Positions 1 through 9,051 are shown, counted from the stretch's first letter. The stretch: 64,000 bases of DNA from an uncultured Clostridia bacterium (GCA_944385055.1 CALWVT010000001.1:310001-374000); one strand, 5' to 3'. A program made the numbers and translations. Notes: generated by a model not told the origin, from the letters alone.

Positions 1-193
1 ATGCAGTACCTTTTCGTGCAAGGGGTTTCCCTTTTCAAAGAGTGTGGATGCGATTTTCAACGTTTTTGCATGTAAAGGCATTCTGCTTTCCACGTATTTT
101 GCCAGGCTTAAAATGCATATCCGGCGCATACACTGTTTCCAGCACTTTTTTAAAAGCATGCCTTGAATCGAATAGAAACGGAGGGAATCATGC

Positions 194-1348
194 ATGCGAG
201 GAAAACGGTGGTTGGCAGCCTTTCTGGCGGCCCTATGCGTGGGGATGCCCTGTTTGCTGCCTGCGTCCGCGGCTTCGAGCCTTGCGGAAGAGAATGTCAA
301 GGCACCCGCGGCAGTGTTGATGGAGGCGGAAAGCGGCAAAGTGCTCTATGAGAAAGCGCCGCACGAAAAGCGCGCGTGCGCTTCGGTGACGAAAGTCATG
401 ACGCTCTTGCTTGTGATGGAAGCCCTCGAAAGTGGAAAATTGACATGGACGGAAACCCTGACCGCGAGCGCACACGCCGCCTCGATGGGTGGGTCGGACA
501 TTTGGCTCGAAGAGGGGGAGCAGATGACCGTGGAGGATCTGGTCAAAGCGACGGTTGTCGCCAGCGCAAACGATGCTGCGGTCGTCCTCGCGGAGGCGGT
601 TGCCGGCAGCGAGGAGGCTTTCGTCCAGCAGATGAACGCGCGCGCAAAGGAACTCGGCATGCAGGACACGACGTTTAAAAACTGCAACGGCCTTGACGAG
701 GAAGGGCACTTGACGAGCGCGTACGATGTGGCGCTGATGAGCCGTGCGCTGCTGTCGCACAAAGAGATTCTAAATTACACGACGATTTGGATGGATACAC
801 TGCGCGGCGGCAAAACGCAGCTTGTCAATACGAATAAGCTTTTGCGCTCTTACGATGGCATCACCGGCCTGAAAACCGGCACAACGAGTCAGGCGGGCAG
901 CTGCATTTCGGCAACGGCACAGCGAGGGGATCTGTCGCTGATCGCCGTGGTGCTGGGCGCTTCCACCACGCAGGACCGCTTTTCGACCGCCCGCACGCTT
1001 TTGGATTACGGCTTTGACAACTGGTCCATGGAACCGCTTCCGCAGCCGGAAACGCCCCTGACGGCCGTCAAAGTGCGCGGCGGCATGCAGCCGGAGGTCG
1101 CCGTTTCCGCAGACCTTTCCGGCAGCATGCTGGTGCCAAAAGAGGAAGCCGGCAAGGCGGTCTGTACGGTCGAATTGCAAACGGAGGTCGAAGCGCCCGT
1201 CCAAAAAGGCCAGCAGCTCGGGCAGGTCCTCTATACGCTGGGGGAGGAAACCCTCTGCACGCGCCCCATCTTGGCCCAGCAGTCCGTAGAAGCGCAGTCC
1301 CTTTCGCGCATTTTTTCCCTTTTGCTGCAGAAGGTCTTCTCTATATAA
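194..1348 (+). CDS. dacF: D-alanyl-D-alanine carboxypeptidase (PBP5/DacF family)
   Basis: This is a penicillin-binding protein that trims the terminal D-Ala from peptidoglycan pentapeptides outside the membrane. An N-terminal signal peptide (about residues 1-26, ending in an ASA-type site) is followed by the S11 peptidase motifs: S64-x-x-K67, S124-A-N126 and K227-T-G. A C-terminal PBP5-type beta domain and an amphipathic tail complete the 384 residues, a normal length. The ATG follows GGAGGG closely. It appears monocistronic; a second family member lies near 10.2 kb. The symbol dacF is by family resemblance only; dacA is equally possible. Confidence 0.9.
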   Translation: MRGKRWLAAFLAALCVGMPCLLPASAASSLAEENVKAPAAVLMEAESGKVLYEKAPHEKRACASVTKVMTLLLVMEALESGKLTWTETLTASAHAASMGGSDIWLEEGEQMTVEDLVKATVVASANDAAVVLAEAVAGSEEAFVQQMNARAKELGMQDTTFKNCNGLDEEGHLTSAYDVALMSRALLSHKEILNYTTIWMDTLRGGKTQLVNTNKLLRSYDGITGLKTGTTSQAGSCISATAQRGDLSLIAVVLGASTTQDRFSTARTLLDYGFDNWSMEPLPQPETPLTAVKVRGGMQPEVAVSADLSGSMLVPKEEAGKAVCTVELQTEVEAPVQKGQQLGQVLYTLGEETLCTRPILAQQSVEAQSLSRIFSLLLQKVFSI

Positions 1349-1524
1349 GGAAACGGATGCGCCAGACGTCTGGAGCAGGGTGCAGAAGATTCTCTTTAAA
1401 AGGAAATAAAATCTAAAGAAAACATATATAAGGAGAAATTGCGGGGCCGTTGCATGCATCGTACGCACTTTTTGCGGTTTCCTCGAAAAAAATGTGAAAG
1501 GAATATAAATTCTGGACTCTTCCC

Positions 1525-1553
1525 TTGCAAATCGTATTGGGATATTGTAAAAT
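1525..1553 (+). promoter_or_regulatory. sigma-A-type promoter upstream of pgi
   Basis: TTGCAA and TAAAAT are separated by 17 bp, about 43 bp upstream of the pgi start codon. The rest of the 248-bp gap after the carboxypeptidase gene is AT-rich and shows no convincing gene. Confidence 0.6.
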
Positions 1554-1596
1554 ATACACAAACGACGTTGGAGCAGTTTTTCAAGGAGGGAATGTT

Positions 1597-2940
1597 ATGA
1601 GCATTCAGTTGGAAACGCAATATCTGAAAGGATTTGTGGCACCGGAAGAGTTTGCATCGGCAGCGCCGCAGGTAAAGCTTGCACATGAGCTGCTGCACAC
1701 CGGCACAGGCGCCGGCAACGATTTTATTGGCTGGGTCAATCTCCCGACCGATTATGACAAAGAGGAGTTTGCCCGGATCAAGGCGGCCGCACAGCGCATC
1801 CAGTCGAATACGGATGTCTTTGTGGTCATCGGCATTGGCGGCTCTTATCTCGGCGCGCGCGCCGCAGTGGAATACCTGAAGTCCAACAATTATAATGCCC
1901 TGAAAAAGGACACTCCGGACATCTATTTCATCGGCAACAGCATCAGCTCGACCGCTTTGGCGGAAGTGCTTGAAATCTGCGAGGGAAAAGATGTCTCCAT
2001 CAACATGATCAGCAAATCCGGCACCACAACCGAGCCGGCCATTGCGTTCCGCGTTTTCCGCGAATTCCTGGAGAAAAAGTACGGCCGGGAAGAGGCGCGC
2101 AAGCGTATCTTCTGCACGACGGACCGTGAAAAGGGAACGCTCAAGCATCTGGCCGACGAGGAAGGGTATGAGACGTTTGTTGTGCCGGATGATGTCGGCG
2201 GCCGCTACAGCGTTTTGACGGCAGTCGGCCTTCTGCCGATCGCGGTTTCCGGTGCGGATATCGACGCACTCATGGCCGGCGCTGCAAAAGCACAGGCTCT
2301 CTATAACAATCCCGACCTTTCTACGAATCCGTGCTACCAGTATGCGGCGGCACGCAACCTGCTGTACCGCAAGGGCAAGGCCATTGAGATCCTCGTCAGC
2401 TACGAGCCCTGCTTTACGCTGATGAATGAATGGTGGAAGCAGCTCTACGGCGAAAGCGAAGGCAAAAATAACAAAGGATTGTTCCCGGCATCGGTCATCT
2501 TCTCTACCGACCTGCATTCGATGGGCCAGTACATCCAGCAGGGCCGCCGCACGATGTTTGAAACGACGGTGCTGTTCGATAAGCCCAAAAAGGAAATTAC
2601 GATCGGCAACGACCCGCAGAATGTGGACGGCCTGAATTTCCTGGAAGGCCGCACCATGGACTACGTCAATAAGCGCGCCTTTGAGGGGACCGTGCTCGCC
2701 CATACCGACGGCGGTGTGCCGAACCTCGTCATCCGTGTGCCGGATTTCAGCGAGGATTCCTTGGGACAGCTGATTTATTTCTTTGAAAAAGCCTGCGCGA
2801 TTTCCGGTTATATGATGGGGGTTAACCCGTTTGACCAGCCCGGTGTCGAAAGCTATAAGAAGAATATGTTCGCGCTGCTCGGCAAGCCCGGCTATGAATC
2901 GCAGAAGGACGCGCTCGAAGCACGCCTGAAGAAAGACTGA
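1597..2940 (+). CDS. pgi: glucose-6-phosphate isomerase
   Basis: This cytosolic enzyme interconverts glucose-6-phosphate and fructose-6-phosphate in glycolysis. The 447-residue protein is the short Firmicutes type. Visible motifs are [10 protein letters not shown] (79-88), the sugar-phosphate loop [10 protein letters not shown] (139-148), family signature 1 around GGRYSVLTA (201-209), and the C-terminal signature ending in [13 protein letters not shown]. The frame is open further upstream, but the ATG used here follows AAGGAGGG at good spacing and gives the usual N-terminus. Confidence 0.96.
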   Translation: MSIQLETQYLKGFVAPEEFASAAPQVKLAHELLHTGTGAGNDFIGWVNLPTDYDKEEFARIKAAAQRIQSNTDVFVVIGIGGSYLGARAAVEYLKSNNYNALKKDTPDIYFIGNSISSTALAEVLEICEGKDVSINMISKSGTTTEPAIAFRVFREFLEKKYGREEARKRIFCTTDREKGTLKHLADEEGYETFVVPDDVGGRYSVLTAVGLLPIAVSGADIDALMAGAAKAQALYNNPDLSTNPCYQYAAARNLLYRKGKAIEILVSYEPCFTLMNEWWKQLYGESEGKNNKGLFPASVIFSTDLHSMGQYIQQGRRTMFETTVLFDKPKKEITIGNDPQNVDGLNFLEGRTMDYVNKRAFEGTVLAHTDGGVPNLVIRVPDFSEDSLGQLIYFFEKACAISGYMMGVNPFDQPGVESYKKNMFALLGKPGYESQKDALEARLKKD

Positions 2941-2974
2941 CCACAATGTTCAAAAAAGAAAAGGAGAGACAACC

Positions 2975-3391
2975 ATGATTACATTCATCACAGGGAAAAA
3001 GGGTTCCGGCAAGACCAAGAAGCTCATCGAACGCGCCAATGCGGCCGTCGCAGCTTCGAAGGGCAATGTGGTCGTCATTGAAAAAGGCCTCAAGCTCACG
3101 TACGATGTGGACCATGCGGCACGCCTGATCGATATCGAAGCGTATGGCATCAAGGGCGCCGACGCGCTGTTCGGCTTCATCAGCGGTATCTGCGCAGGCA
3201 ACTATGACGTGACGGATATCCTCGTGGATTCCACGTTAAAGATCATCGGGCAGGATTTGGAGCAGCTGGTTCCGTTCGCTGAGAAAATGAACGCATTGGC
3301 GGCCATGGCAAACACCACGTTGACGTTCTTGGTCTCCGCAGACAGCGCCGATTTGCCCGACGCCCTGCATGAGTATGTTTCGGAGGTCTAA
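2975..3391 (+). CDS. small P-loop ATPase-like protein of unknown function
   Basis: The 138-residue protein opens with a Walker A motif, GKKGSGKTK, at residues 7-15. It then alternates predicted beta strands and helices like a minimal P-loop NTPase, with hydrophobic strand-Asp stretches (for example ILVDSTLK) that could act as Walker B. No signal peptide or membrane segment is seen. AAAGGAGAGA precedes the ATG. It follows pgi by 34 bp and is probably co-transcribed. Similar short P-loop proteins occur in Clostridia without known role; I assign no function. Confidence 0.75.
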   Translation: MITFITGKKGSGKTKKLIERANAAVAASKGNVVVIEKGLKLTYDVDHAARLIDIEAYGIKGADALFGFISGICAGNYDVTDILVDSTLKIIGQDLEQLVPFAEKMNALAAMANTTLTFLVSADSADLPDALHEYVSEV

Positions 3392-3427
3392 AGGAAGGGC
3401 TTTTCCCGAATAGAGGACTTCCTTTTT
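3391..3427 (+). terminator. possible Rho-independent terminator after the P-loop gene
   Basis: AAGGAAG pairs with CTTCCTT, with a small GGG/CCC hairpin inside the loop, followed by TTTTT. The stem starts at the last base of the stop codon. It is moderately convincing. Confidence 0.5.
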
Positions 3428-3502
3428 AGAAATGCTGCCCGCGCGCTTTTCCGGTTTCCCCTCTACAGAATGGGGAGGAAGGGTGTTAGGGGCGGCATTT
3501 CT
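3428..3502 (+). repeat. imperfect 75-bp inverted repeat upstream of yceD
   Basis: AGAAATGCTGCCC at the left edge is nearly the reverse complement of GGGGCGGCATTTCT at the right edge (one G-U pair in RNA). Inner pyrimidine- and purine-rich segments extend the stem imperfectly. It ends about 30 bp before the yceD promoter. It may be a second terminator or a structured 3' end; no uridine run follows it directly. Confidence 0.45.
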
Positions 3503-3534
3503 TGTGTTTTGCTGCAGATTCTTTTACTTTTTTC

Positions 3535-3563
3535 TTGACAAAAAGAAAAGGACGCATTATAAT
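3535..3563 (+). promoter_or_regulatory. consensus sigma-A promoter for yceD-rpmF
   Basis: A perfect TTGACA and a perfect TATAAT are separated by exactly 17 bp, placing the transcription start about 20 bp upstream of the yceD start codon. Confidence 0.85.
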
Positions 3564-3589
3564 AAGCAAATGTAGCGCCGAGGTGGATT

Positions 3590-4102
3590 ATGCTTCTCGA
3601 TGTAAAAAAGTGGATACATGAACGGAATGTTTCATTTCCTATCGCGTATCAGTTTGACCTTTCTGATCTGGAGCTGGATGCAACCCATCCGTTTGTAAGC
3701 CCCATTTCCGTGAAAGGTGAGGTACGGGTAAAGGACGACTTCGCACAGTTGGACGTAGAGGTGTCCTTTGCGTTCAGCGTCCCGTGTGACCGCTGTGCGA
3801 CACAGATCGACCGGCAGTATACGTATCATTTTTCACACGTGTTGGTAGAAACCATCTCCAACGAAGAGGATACCGGTGACGGTTATTACGTCGTATTGGA
3901 GAATGGCTGTGTAGATTTGGACGCTCTGCTGCGAGAGGACATTTTACTCGAGCTCCCGACGAAGTTTTTGTGCAAGGAAGACTGCAAAGGCTTGTGTCCG
4001 ATTTGCGGCAAAAACTTAAACGAGGGAATGTGCAGCTGCAGCGTGCGCCAGGTTGACCCTCGCCTTGAGGTGCTCAAGCAATGGATCGATCCGACAGAGT
4101 GA
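3590..4102 (+). CDS. yceD: YceD/DUF177 family protein
   Basis: The 170-residue DUF177 protein belongs to the family linked to 23S rRNA accumulation and is almost always encoded just upstream of ribosomal protein L32, as here. It has a C66-x-x-C69 pair and a Cys-rich C-terminus (cysteines at 128, 132, 136, 139, 148 and 150) likely to bind metal. The strong promoter upstream and the 19-bp gap to rpmF suggest a two-gene operon. The ATG follows AGGTGG. Confidence 0.9.
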   Translation: MLLDVKKWIHERNVSFPIAYQFDLSDLELDATHPFVSPISVKGEVRVKDDFAQLDVEVSFAFSVPCDRCATQIDRQYTYHFSHVLVETISNEEDTGDGYYVVLENGCVDLDALLREDILLELPTKFLCKEDCKGLCPICGKNLNEGMCSCSVRQVDPRLEVLKQWIDPTE

Positions 4103-4121
4103 GATAAGGAGGTGCTGACGA

Positions 4122-4304
4122 ATGGCGGTTCCAAAGAGAAAGGTTTCTAGTGCAAGGCAGAACAAAAGACGTTCCAGCGTTTGGAAGATTAGCGCTCCTG
4201 CTCTGGTGAGATGCCCGAAGTGCGGCGAGTACAAGGTTGCGCACAGAGTATGCGGCAACTGCGGCTATTACAACGGCCGGCAGGTCATTAAGAAGGATAT
4301 GTAA
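4122..4304 (+). CDS. rpmF: 50S ribosomal protein L32
   Basis: This is a 60-residue basic protein with the L32 N-terminus MAVPKRKVSSAR and a four-cysteine zinc ribbon (CPKC and CGNC). It is a component of the large ribosomal subunit. GGAGGTG precedes the ATG, and a strong terminator follows. The zinc-binding (C+) form is present. Confidence 0.97.
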   Translation: MAVPKRKVSSARQNKRRSSVWKISAPALVRCPKCGEYKVAHRVCGNCGYYNGRQVIKKDM

Positions 4305-4332
4305 GGATCCTTTCGCTGATTTTCCGAAAAAT

Positions 4333-4388
4333 CGGGGGGCTGTGTGTCTGCAAAGCGTTGGCTTTGTAGGCGGCAGCCCCCGTTTTTC
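4333..4388 (+). terminator. Rho-independent terminator of yceD-rpmF
   Basis: CGGGGGGCTG pairs with CAGCCCCCG, and the loop contains a second stem built from GCAAAGC and GCTTTGT. TTTTTCTT follows. Confidence 0.85.
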
Positions 4389-4412
4389 TTATCTAAAAGA
4401 CTGTATTTTGGC

Positions 4413-4441
4413 TTGACGAACGCGCGCGTCCATGCCATAAT
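4413..4441 (+). promoter_or_regulatory. sigma-A-type promoter for der-plsY
   Basis: TTGACG and CATAAT are separated by 17 bp, about 57 bp upstream of the der start codon. Confidence 0.65.
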
Positions 4442-4497
4442 TTTTACGGAACCCGAAAGTGCGCGCAAACAGAAATTACGTTTGGAGGGAAGATCTT

Positions 4498-5823
4498 ATG
4501 GCAAAACCGGTGGTCGCCATTGTCGGGCGGCCCAATGTGGGGAAGTCTACGCTTTTTAATAAGTTGATCGGCCAGCGCCTTTCCATTGTCGATGACACGC
4601 CAGGGGTCACGCGCGACCGCATTTATGGCACCTGTGAGTGGCGCAATCGCTCGTGCACGTTGGTGGATACGGGCGGTATAGAGCCCAAAACGAACGATAT
4701 TTTGCTGTCGCAGATGCGTGCGCAGGCGCAGCTGGCGATTGAGGCGGCGGATGTCATCCTGTTCGTGACCGATCTGCGCTCCGGCGTCACGGCCGCGGAT
4801 GCAGAGATTGCCTCCATGCTGCAGAAAAGCGGCCGCCCGGTCGTGCTGTGCGTCAATAAGTGCGACACGGTCGGTGAGCCGCCTGCCGAATTCTATGAAT
4901 TTTATAATCTGGGCCTCGGCGACCCTGTTCCCGTTTCCTCCGTGCACGGCCATGGGACCGGGGACTTGCTCGATGCCGTTTACGCACACTTCCCGGAGCA
5001 GGAAGCGGAGGACGAGGAAAACGATGTCATCCGCATTGCGATCATCGGCAAGCCGAATGTCGGAAAGTCGTCGCTTGTGAACTTTATTGCCGGAGAAAAC
5101 CGCTGCATTGTTTCGGATATCGCCGGTACCACGCGCGACGCTATCGACACGGAAGTGGAAAATGAATACGGAAAATTTGTTTTGATCGATACGGCCGGCC
5201 TGCGCCGCAAAAGCAAAGTGACCGATCAGATTGAACGCTACAGTGTCCTGCGCGCGCAGATGGCCATCGAGCGTGCCGATGTGTGCGCGATCCTCATCGA
5301 TGGGACCGAGGGTTTTACAGAGCAGGACTCCAAAGTCGCGGGACTGGCCCATGAAGCGGGGAAGGCCTCCATTGTGGTTGTCAACAAGTGGGATGCCGTG
5401 CAGAAGGAAACGAACACGATGGGCGCCATGCGCGCAAGCCTCGAAAAGGATTTTTCCTTTATGAGCTATGTGCCGATCCTGTTTCTTTCGGCCAAAACCG
5501 GGCAGCGTGTCCCGCAGTTGTTCGAGACGGCCAAGCAGGTCGCCCAAAATAACGCCATGCGCATCAAAACCGGTGTGCTCAACGATGTGCTCGCACAGGC
5601 GACCGCGCGCGTACAGCCCCCGACGGACAAGGGCCGCCGTTTAAAGATTTACTATATGACCCAGGCCAGCACGAAGCCGCCTACGTTTGTTTGCTTCGTC
5701 AATTCGAAAGAATTGTTTCATTTTTCGTATCAGCGGTATTTGGAAAATCAAATCCGGGAGACGTTCGGAATGACGGGAACCCCGGTGCGCTTCCTTGTGC
5801 GGGAGCGCGGCGAGCGGAATTAA
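4498..5823 (+). CDS. der: ribosome biogenesis GTPase Der (EngA)
   Basis: This double-GTPase is needed for assembly of the 50S subunit. Two tandem GTP-binding domains are visible: GRPNVGKST near the N-terminus and GKPNVGKSS at about residues 183-191, each with DTPG/DTAG and NKxD-type motifs (NKCD, NKWD). They are followed by the KH-like C-terminal domain. At 441 residues it has normal length. The start is set by TTGGAGGGA before the ATG. The frame stays open upstream, but that extension lacks family similarity. plsY follows 36 bp downstream. Confidence 0.97.
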   Translation: MAKPVVAIVGRPNVGKSTLFNKLIGQRLSIVDDTPGVTRDRIYGTCEWRNRSCTLVDTGGIEPKTNDILLSQMRAQAQLAIEAADVILFVTDLRSGVTAADAEIASMLQKSGRPVVLCVNKCDTVGEPPAEFYEFYNLGLGDPVPVSSVHGHGTGDLLDAVYAHFPEQEAEDEENDVIRIAIIGKPNVGKSSLVNFIAGENRCIVSDIAGTTRDAIDTEVENEYGKFVLIDTAGLRRKSKVTDQIERYSVLRAQMAIERADVCAILIDGTEGFTEQDSKVAGLAHEAGKASIVVVNKWDAVQKETNTMGAMRASLEKDFSFMSYVPILFLSAKTGQRVPQLFETAKQVAQNNAMRIKTGVLNDVLAQATARVQPPTDKGRRLKIYYMTQASTKPPTFVCFVNSKELFHFSYQRYLENQIRETFGMTGTPVRFLVRERGERN

Positions 5824-5859
5824 TGTTTTGCGTTGTACCAATCATGAGGAGGAATTCCT

Positions 5860-6573
5860 ATGCAGGACTCTACACACCTGATTTTAGCGATTGTCTTGTC
5901 GGCTGTGATCGCCTATTTGATCGGCAGCATCAGTTTCTCGATTATTTTTACGAAGCTTTTTGACCACAATAAGGACATCCGCACGATGGGCAGCGGAAAT
6001 GCCGGCATGACAAACGTTCTGCGCTCCGCAGGCATGAAGCCCGGCGTCTTGACGACCATCTGTGACTTCGGGAAAGGTATTCTTTCCTGCCTCATTGGTG
6101 CGGCTGTCTTTACCGCCGTGCTTGGCGGCGACGGCCTGGCGGTCCTCGGCTGGGGCGTGGAGCCTTACCGCTATGGGGTCTTTATTGCGGGGATTGCCTG
6201 TGTGCTCGGCCACATGTTTCCGATCTTTTTTGGATTTCGCGGCGGCAAGGGCGTCTTGACCACGGCGGCGGTCCTTTTGATGATCTATCCGCCGATCCTG
6301 GCGGTCGACTTTTCCCTGTTTTTGGTTTTGGCGCTTTTGACGGGATATGTCTCGCTGGGCTCCGTTATGGCGGCGGCTACGTTCCCGCTGTGGGGATGGC
6401 TGTTCCACTATTTTGTCTTTTACCGCGCGGGGGCTGTGTCGTTTTCGTTCATGGTGATCTCTACGCTGCTGCTTGCGTTTTTGGGCGCCTGCGTTGTGCT
6501 GCGCCATCACGCGAACATTCGCCGCTTGATCCACCACGAGGAAAAGAAGTTCCATCTGCACCACGATTCTTAA
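5860..6573 (+). CDS. plsY: acyl-phosphate:glycerol-3-phosphate acyltransferase PlsY
   Basis: This integral membrane enzyme transfers acyl chains from acyl-phosphate to glycerol-3-phosphate, the first step of phospholipid synthesis in most Gram-positives. The family motifs are present: GSGNAGMTNVLR after the first membrane segment, GHMFPIFFGFRGGKG in the middle, and the HHANIRRL motif near the C-terminus. The 237 residues carry several hydrophobic helices. AGGAGG precedes the ATG. The der-plsY order is common in Clostridia. Confidence 0.95.
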   Translation: MQDSTHLILAIVLSAVIAYLIGSISFSIIFTKLFDHNKDIRTMGSGNAGMTNVLRSAGMKPGVLTTICDFGKGILSCLIGAAVFTAVLGGDGLAVLGWGVEPYRYGVFIAGIACVLGHMFPIFFGFRGGKGVLTTAAVLLMIYPPILAVDFSLFLVLALLTGYVSLGSVMAAATFPLWGWLFHYFVFYRAGAVSFSFMVISTLLLAFLGACVVLRHHANIRRLIHHEEKKFHLHHDS

Positions 6574-6620
6574 ATACGCACGGCACTGCCGCTTTGACGG
6601 CTTTCCGAAATAGACACAGC

Positions 6621-6656
6621 AAAAAACGGCCCTCCGGAAACGGAGGGCCGTTTTTA
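6621..6656. terminator. bidirectional terminator between plsY and rpmB
   Basis: The stem ACGGCCCTCCG/CGGAGGGCCGT has a GAAA-like loop and is flanked by A and T runs, so it can end transcription of plsY (plus) and rpmB (minus). Confidence 0.9.
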
Positions 6657-6670
6657 TTCCCGTTTTAGGT

Positions 6671-6856
6671 TCAAGCTCGCGTAACCTTGCCGGAACGCAG
6701 GCAGCGGGTGCAGGCGTAAATACGCTTGGGGGAACCGTTAACGATTGCTTTGACGCGCCGGATGTTGGGCTTCCAAGTCCGGTTGGAACGGCGGTGGGAA
6801 TGGGATACCCGAATGCCGAAGGAAATGTCCTTGCCGCAGATGTCGCACTTTGCCAT
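6671..6856 (-). CDS. rpmB: 50S ribosomal protein L28
   Basis: This 61-residue basic ribosomal protein has the L28 start MAKCDICGKDISFGIRVSHS and a second cysteine pair later in the chain, so it is the zinc-binding form. AAAGGAGGTG precedes the ATG. It is a lone minus-strand gene between plus-strand operons, with its own promoter and a shared terminator. In Bacillus rpmB sits beside spoVM; here the two are over 20 kb apart. Confidence 0.96.
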   Translation of the reverse strand: MAKCDICGKDISFGIRVSHSHRRSNRTWKPNIRRVKAIVNGSPKRIYACTRCLRSGKVTRA

Positions 6857-6909
6857 GAGTCTGCACCTCCTTTGATCGCGGACTATTTTCCTATGTGGAT
6901 AACAGATTC

Positions 6910-6938
6910 ATTATACAAGAGGATTCGAAAAAAAGCAA
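6910..6938 (-). promoter_or_regulatory. promoter for rpmB
   Basis: On the minus strand TTGCTT and TATAAT are separated by 17 bp, about 54 bp upstream of the rpmB start. It is divergent from the promoter of the M50 protease gene. Confidence 0.7.
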
Positions 6939-6975
6939 GCGCTTTTTGCTTTTTCTTTTGCCGGACCCCTACATC

Positions 6976-7004
6976 TTGTTTTTTGTGCGCATCCGTATTA
7001 TAAT
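6976..7004 (+). promoter_or_regulatory. promoter for the M50-scpA-scpB operon
   Basis: TTGTTT and TATAAT are separated by 17 bp, about 77 bp upstream of the start codon. Confidence 0.55.
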
Positions 7005-7080
7005 ATGTTGCATATCCATTTGTCCAAAATCCCGCTGTCGCGGCGAAGGCCGTAGGCGGAAAGAGGAGGAAACCGCTTTT

Positions 7081-7773
7081 ATGCTTTACGGAATGCTTCG
7101 CGGAATTATGTCCGGACAAGGGGTCAACCTCGGCGCGATGATCGCGCAGATCCTGGCATGCCTGTTTGTGATTTTTCTCATTTTGCCATTTCATGAATTC
7201 GCGCACGGCTGGATGGCAAAGCAGTTGGGGGACCCGACCGCAAAATATGCGGGCCGCTTAACCTTTAACCCGCTCGCGAGCCTCGACTTTATGGGCGCGC
7301 TGTTTTTATTGCTGTTCGGTTTTGGCTGGGCAAAGCCGGTGCCGGTCGATCCGCGTTACTTTAAAAAGCCCAAGCGGGATATGGCGCTGACGGCCCTTGC
7401 GGGGCCGGTTGCCAATGTCATCGCTTCCTATGTAGGGGCGGTGCTGTATTATTTGCTGCTGGTTGTGACACGCGGCGCGCTGCCGATGTTTTTCGTTTAC
7501 TTTTTAAATGCGTACGTGACGGTCAATATCTCCGTTGCGGTCTTCAATTTGATCCCGCTGCCGCCCCTCGACGGTTCCCGCATCATTGGCGCGTTTATGA
7601 GCGACCGCGCGCTGCAGATGTATTACCGGTACCAGAATGTGATCATGATGGTGCTGTTTTTGTTGCTGCTCACGGGTGTGCTCAATGTGCCGCTGAATAT
7701 GATTGAACAGCTCTTGACAAACGGGATTTCTTTTTTGGCGCGGCTCCCGTTTATGCCGTTTGGATTTTTCTAA
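7081..7773 (+). CDS. site-2 protease family (M50) membrane metalloprotease
   Basis: This is an intramembrane zinc protease of the short M50 type that usually sits beside scpAB in Firmicutes. The zinc motif HEFAH is at residues 38-42 inside the first long hydrophobic segment. The second metal ligand region appears as NLIPLPPLDGSRI near residue 165. There are four to six membrane segments and no PDZ domain. The start follows GAGGAGGAAA. The frame extends further upstream without similarity. Its substrate is unknown. Confidence 0.88.
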   Translation: MLYGMLRGIMSGQGVNLGAMIAQILACLFVIFLILPFHEFAHGWMAKQLGDPTAKYAGRLTFNPLASLDFMGALFLLLFGFGWAKPVPVDPRYFKKPKRDMALTALAGPVANVIASYVGAVLYYLLLVVTRGALPMFFVYFLNAYVTVNISVAVFNLIPLPPLDGSRIIGAFMSDRALQMYYRYQNVIMMVLFLLLLTGVLNVPLNMIEQLLTNGISFLARLPFMPFGFF

Positions 7774-7778
7774 GGTTT

Positions 7779-8480
7779 ATGGAGAAAATAACTTATAAAT
7801 TGGACGCTTTCGAGGGCCCGCTCGACCTGCTTTTGTATCTGATCCGCAAGAATAAGCTCGATATCTGCGACATTCCCATTGCGCAGGTGCTCGATCAGTA
7901 CATGGCACATATTCGCGCGGCCCAGAAGGCGGATATGGAGGTTGCCAGCGAATTTTTAGAAATGGCGGCCCGCCTGGTTTATATCAAGACCGTCCATCTT
8001 CTGCCGCGCCATGAAGAGGCGGAGGCGCTGCGGGTTGAGCTTTCCGGCCAGCTGCTCGAATATGCGGAATGTAAGCGCATTGCCGGTAAACTCGGCGAAC
8101 AGCTGCAGGCCGACTGCTTTACACGCCCCCCGCAGCAAGTAGCCCCCGATTATACATACCGCCGGCCCATCCTGCCCGAAAAGCTGCTGCAGGCTTATCG
8201 GGACGCCGTAGGAAAACACGCGGCGCCGCGGCCGCAGGCTTCCAGCTTTTCCGCGATTGTTGCGCACCGCGTCGTCTCGGTCGCTTCGCAGATCATCTAC
8301 GTCCTGCGGCGCTTGTGGAAGGTGCAGCGGCTCCATTATCGGGCGCTGTTTGAGAAGAAACGGGACCGCTCTGAGGTAGTCGCTATTTTTCTGGCGGTTT
8401 TGGAGCTTGTCAAGGGCAAGCGCCTGCGCATCGAAGGGGAAGGGGACGACCCCATCGTAAAACTTGTGAAAGACAGGTGA
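7779..8480 (+). CDS. scpA: segregation and condensation protein A
   Basis: This is the kleisin subunit of the SMC-ScpAB condensin that compacts and segregates the chromosome. The N-terminal signature KLDAFEGPLDLLLYLIRKNKLDI is followed by helical regions and a C-terminal winged helix typical of kleisins. It has 233 residues. The start lies 5 bp after the previous stop with only a weak ribosome-binding site, suggesting translational coupling. scpB follows directly. Confidence 0.95.
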   Translation: MEKITYKLDAFEGPLDLLLYLIRKNKLDICDIPIAQVLDQYMAHIRAAQKADMEVASEFLEMAARLVYIKTVHLLPRHEEAEALRVELSGQLLEYAECKRIAGKLGEQLQADCFTRPPQQVAPDYTYRRPILPEKLLQAYRDAVGKHAAPRPQASSFSAIVAHRVVSVASQIIYVLRRLWKVQRLHYRALFEKKRDRSEVVAIFLAVLELVKGKRLRIEGEGDDPIVKLVKDR

Positions 8481-8487
8481 GAAAGCG

Positions 8488-9051
8488 TTGCAAAAGCAAA
8501 GTTTAAAGGGCGCCCTGCAGGCGCTGCTGTTTGCAAGCGGGGAGCCGCTTTCGATCGACCGCATTGCCCAGGTGCTGGCGCTTTCCCCGCAGCAGGCCGA
8601 ATCCCTCGCCCTGGAGGAACAGGAAGCGTTCAATGCGCAAAATGAGGGCATTCAGATCCTTCGTTTGGAAGATAGCTTCCAAATGTGCAGTGCGCCGCTC
8701 TATGCGGAGCAGGTGCGCAATCTATTGGAGATCAAACACAACGCGCCGCTTTCGCAGGCCGCCTTGGAGGTATTGGCCATCGTCGCGTATAACCAGCCGG
8801 TCACGAAGGCGTTTGTCGAGCAGATTCGCGGCGTCGATTCTTCCGGCGTTTTAAATAGCCTATCCCAAAAGGCATTGATCGAGGAGCAGGGGCGGCTGGA
8901 ATTGCCGGGACGCCCGCTTTTGTACGGGACGACCGCGAACTTTTTGCGCTGTATGGGCATTTCCAGCCTGGAGGAGCTGCCCTCGCTGCGCGCGGAAACG
9001 GCGCCGTCCAAAATGGAAGAAACGCCTTTGCAAACGGAGACAGCATCATGA
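8488..9051 (+). CDS. scpB: segregation and condensation protein B
   Basis: This is the winged-helix partner of ScpA in the SMC condensin. It has 187 residues with the typical LLFASGEPLSIDRIAQVL start region and the middle motif LEVLAIVAYNQPVTKAFVEQIRGVDSSGVL. It starts at a TTG preceded by AGGTGA, 7 bp after scpA. The acidic, Thr-rich C-terminus overlaps the next gene by 4 bp (ATGA). Confidence 0.94.
   Translation: MQKQSLKGALQALLFASGEPLSIDRIAQVLALSPQQAESLALEEQEAFNAQNEGIQILRLEDSFQMCSAPLYAEQVRNLLEIKHNAPLSQAALEVLAIVAYNQPVTKAFVEQIRGVDSSGVLNSLSQKALIEEQGRLELPGRPLLYGTTANFLRCMGISSLEELPSLRAETAPSKMEETPLQTETAS

Noticed and set aside
1396-2946. A 516-codon open frame on the minus strand opposite pgi
   Set aside because: It lies antisense to a certain glycolytic gene, has a shadow-type composition rich in Arg/His/Leu and no recognisable domain. 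It is a by-product of GC-rich codon use in pgi.
4444-5547. A 367-codon minus-strand open frame opposite der
   Set aside because: Antisense shadow of the Der GTPase gene; no domain and no start signal.
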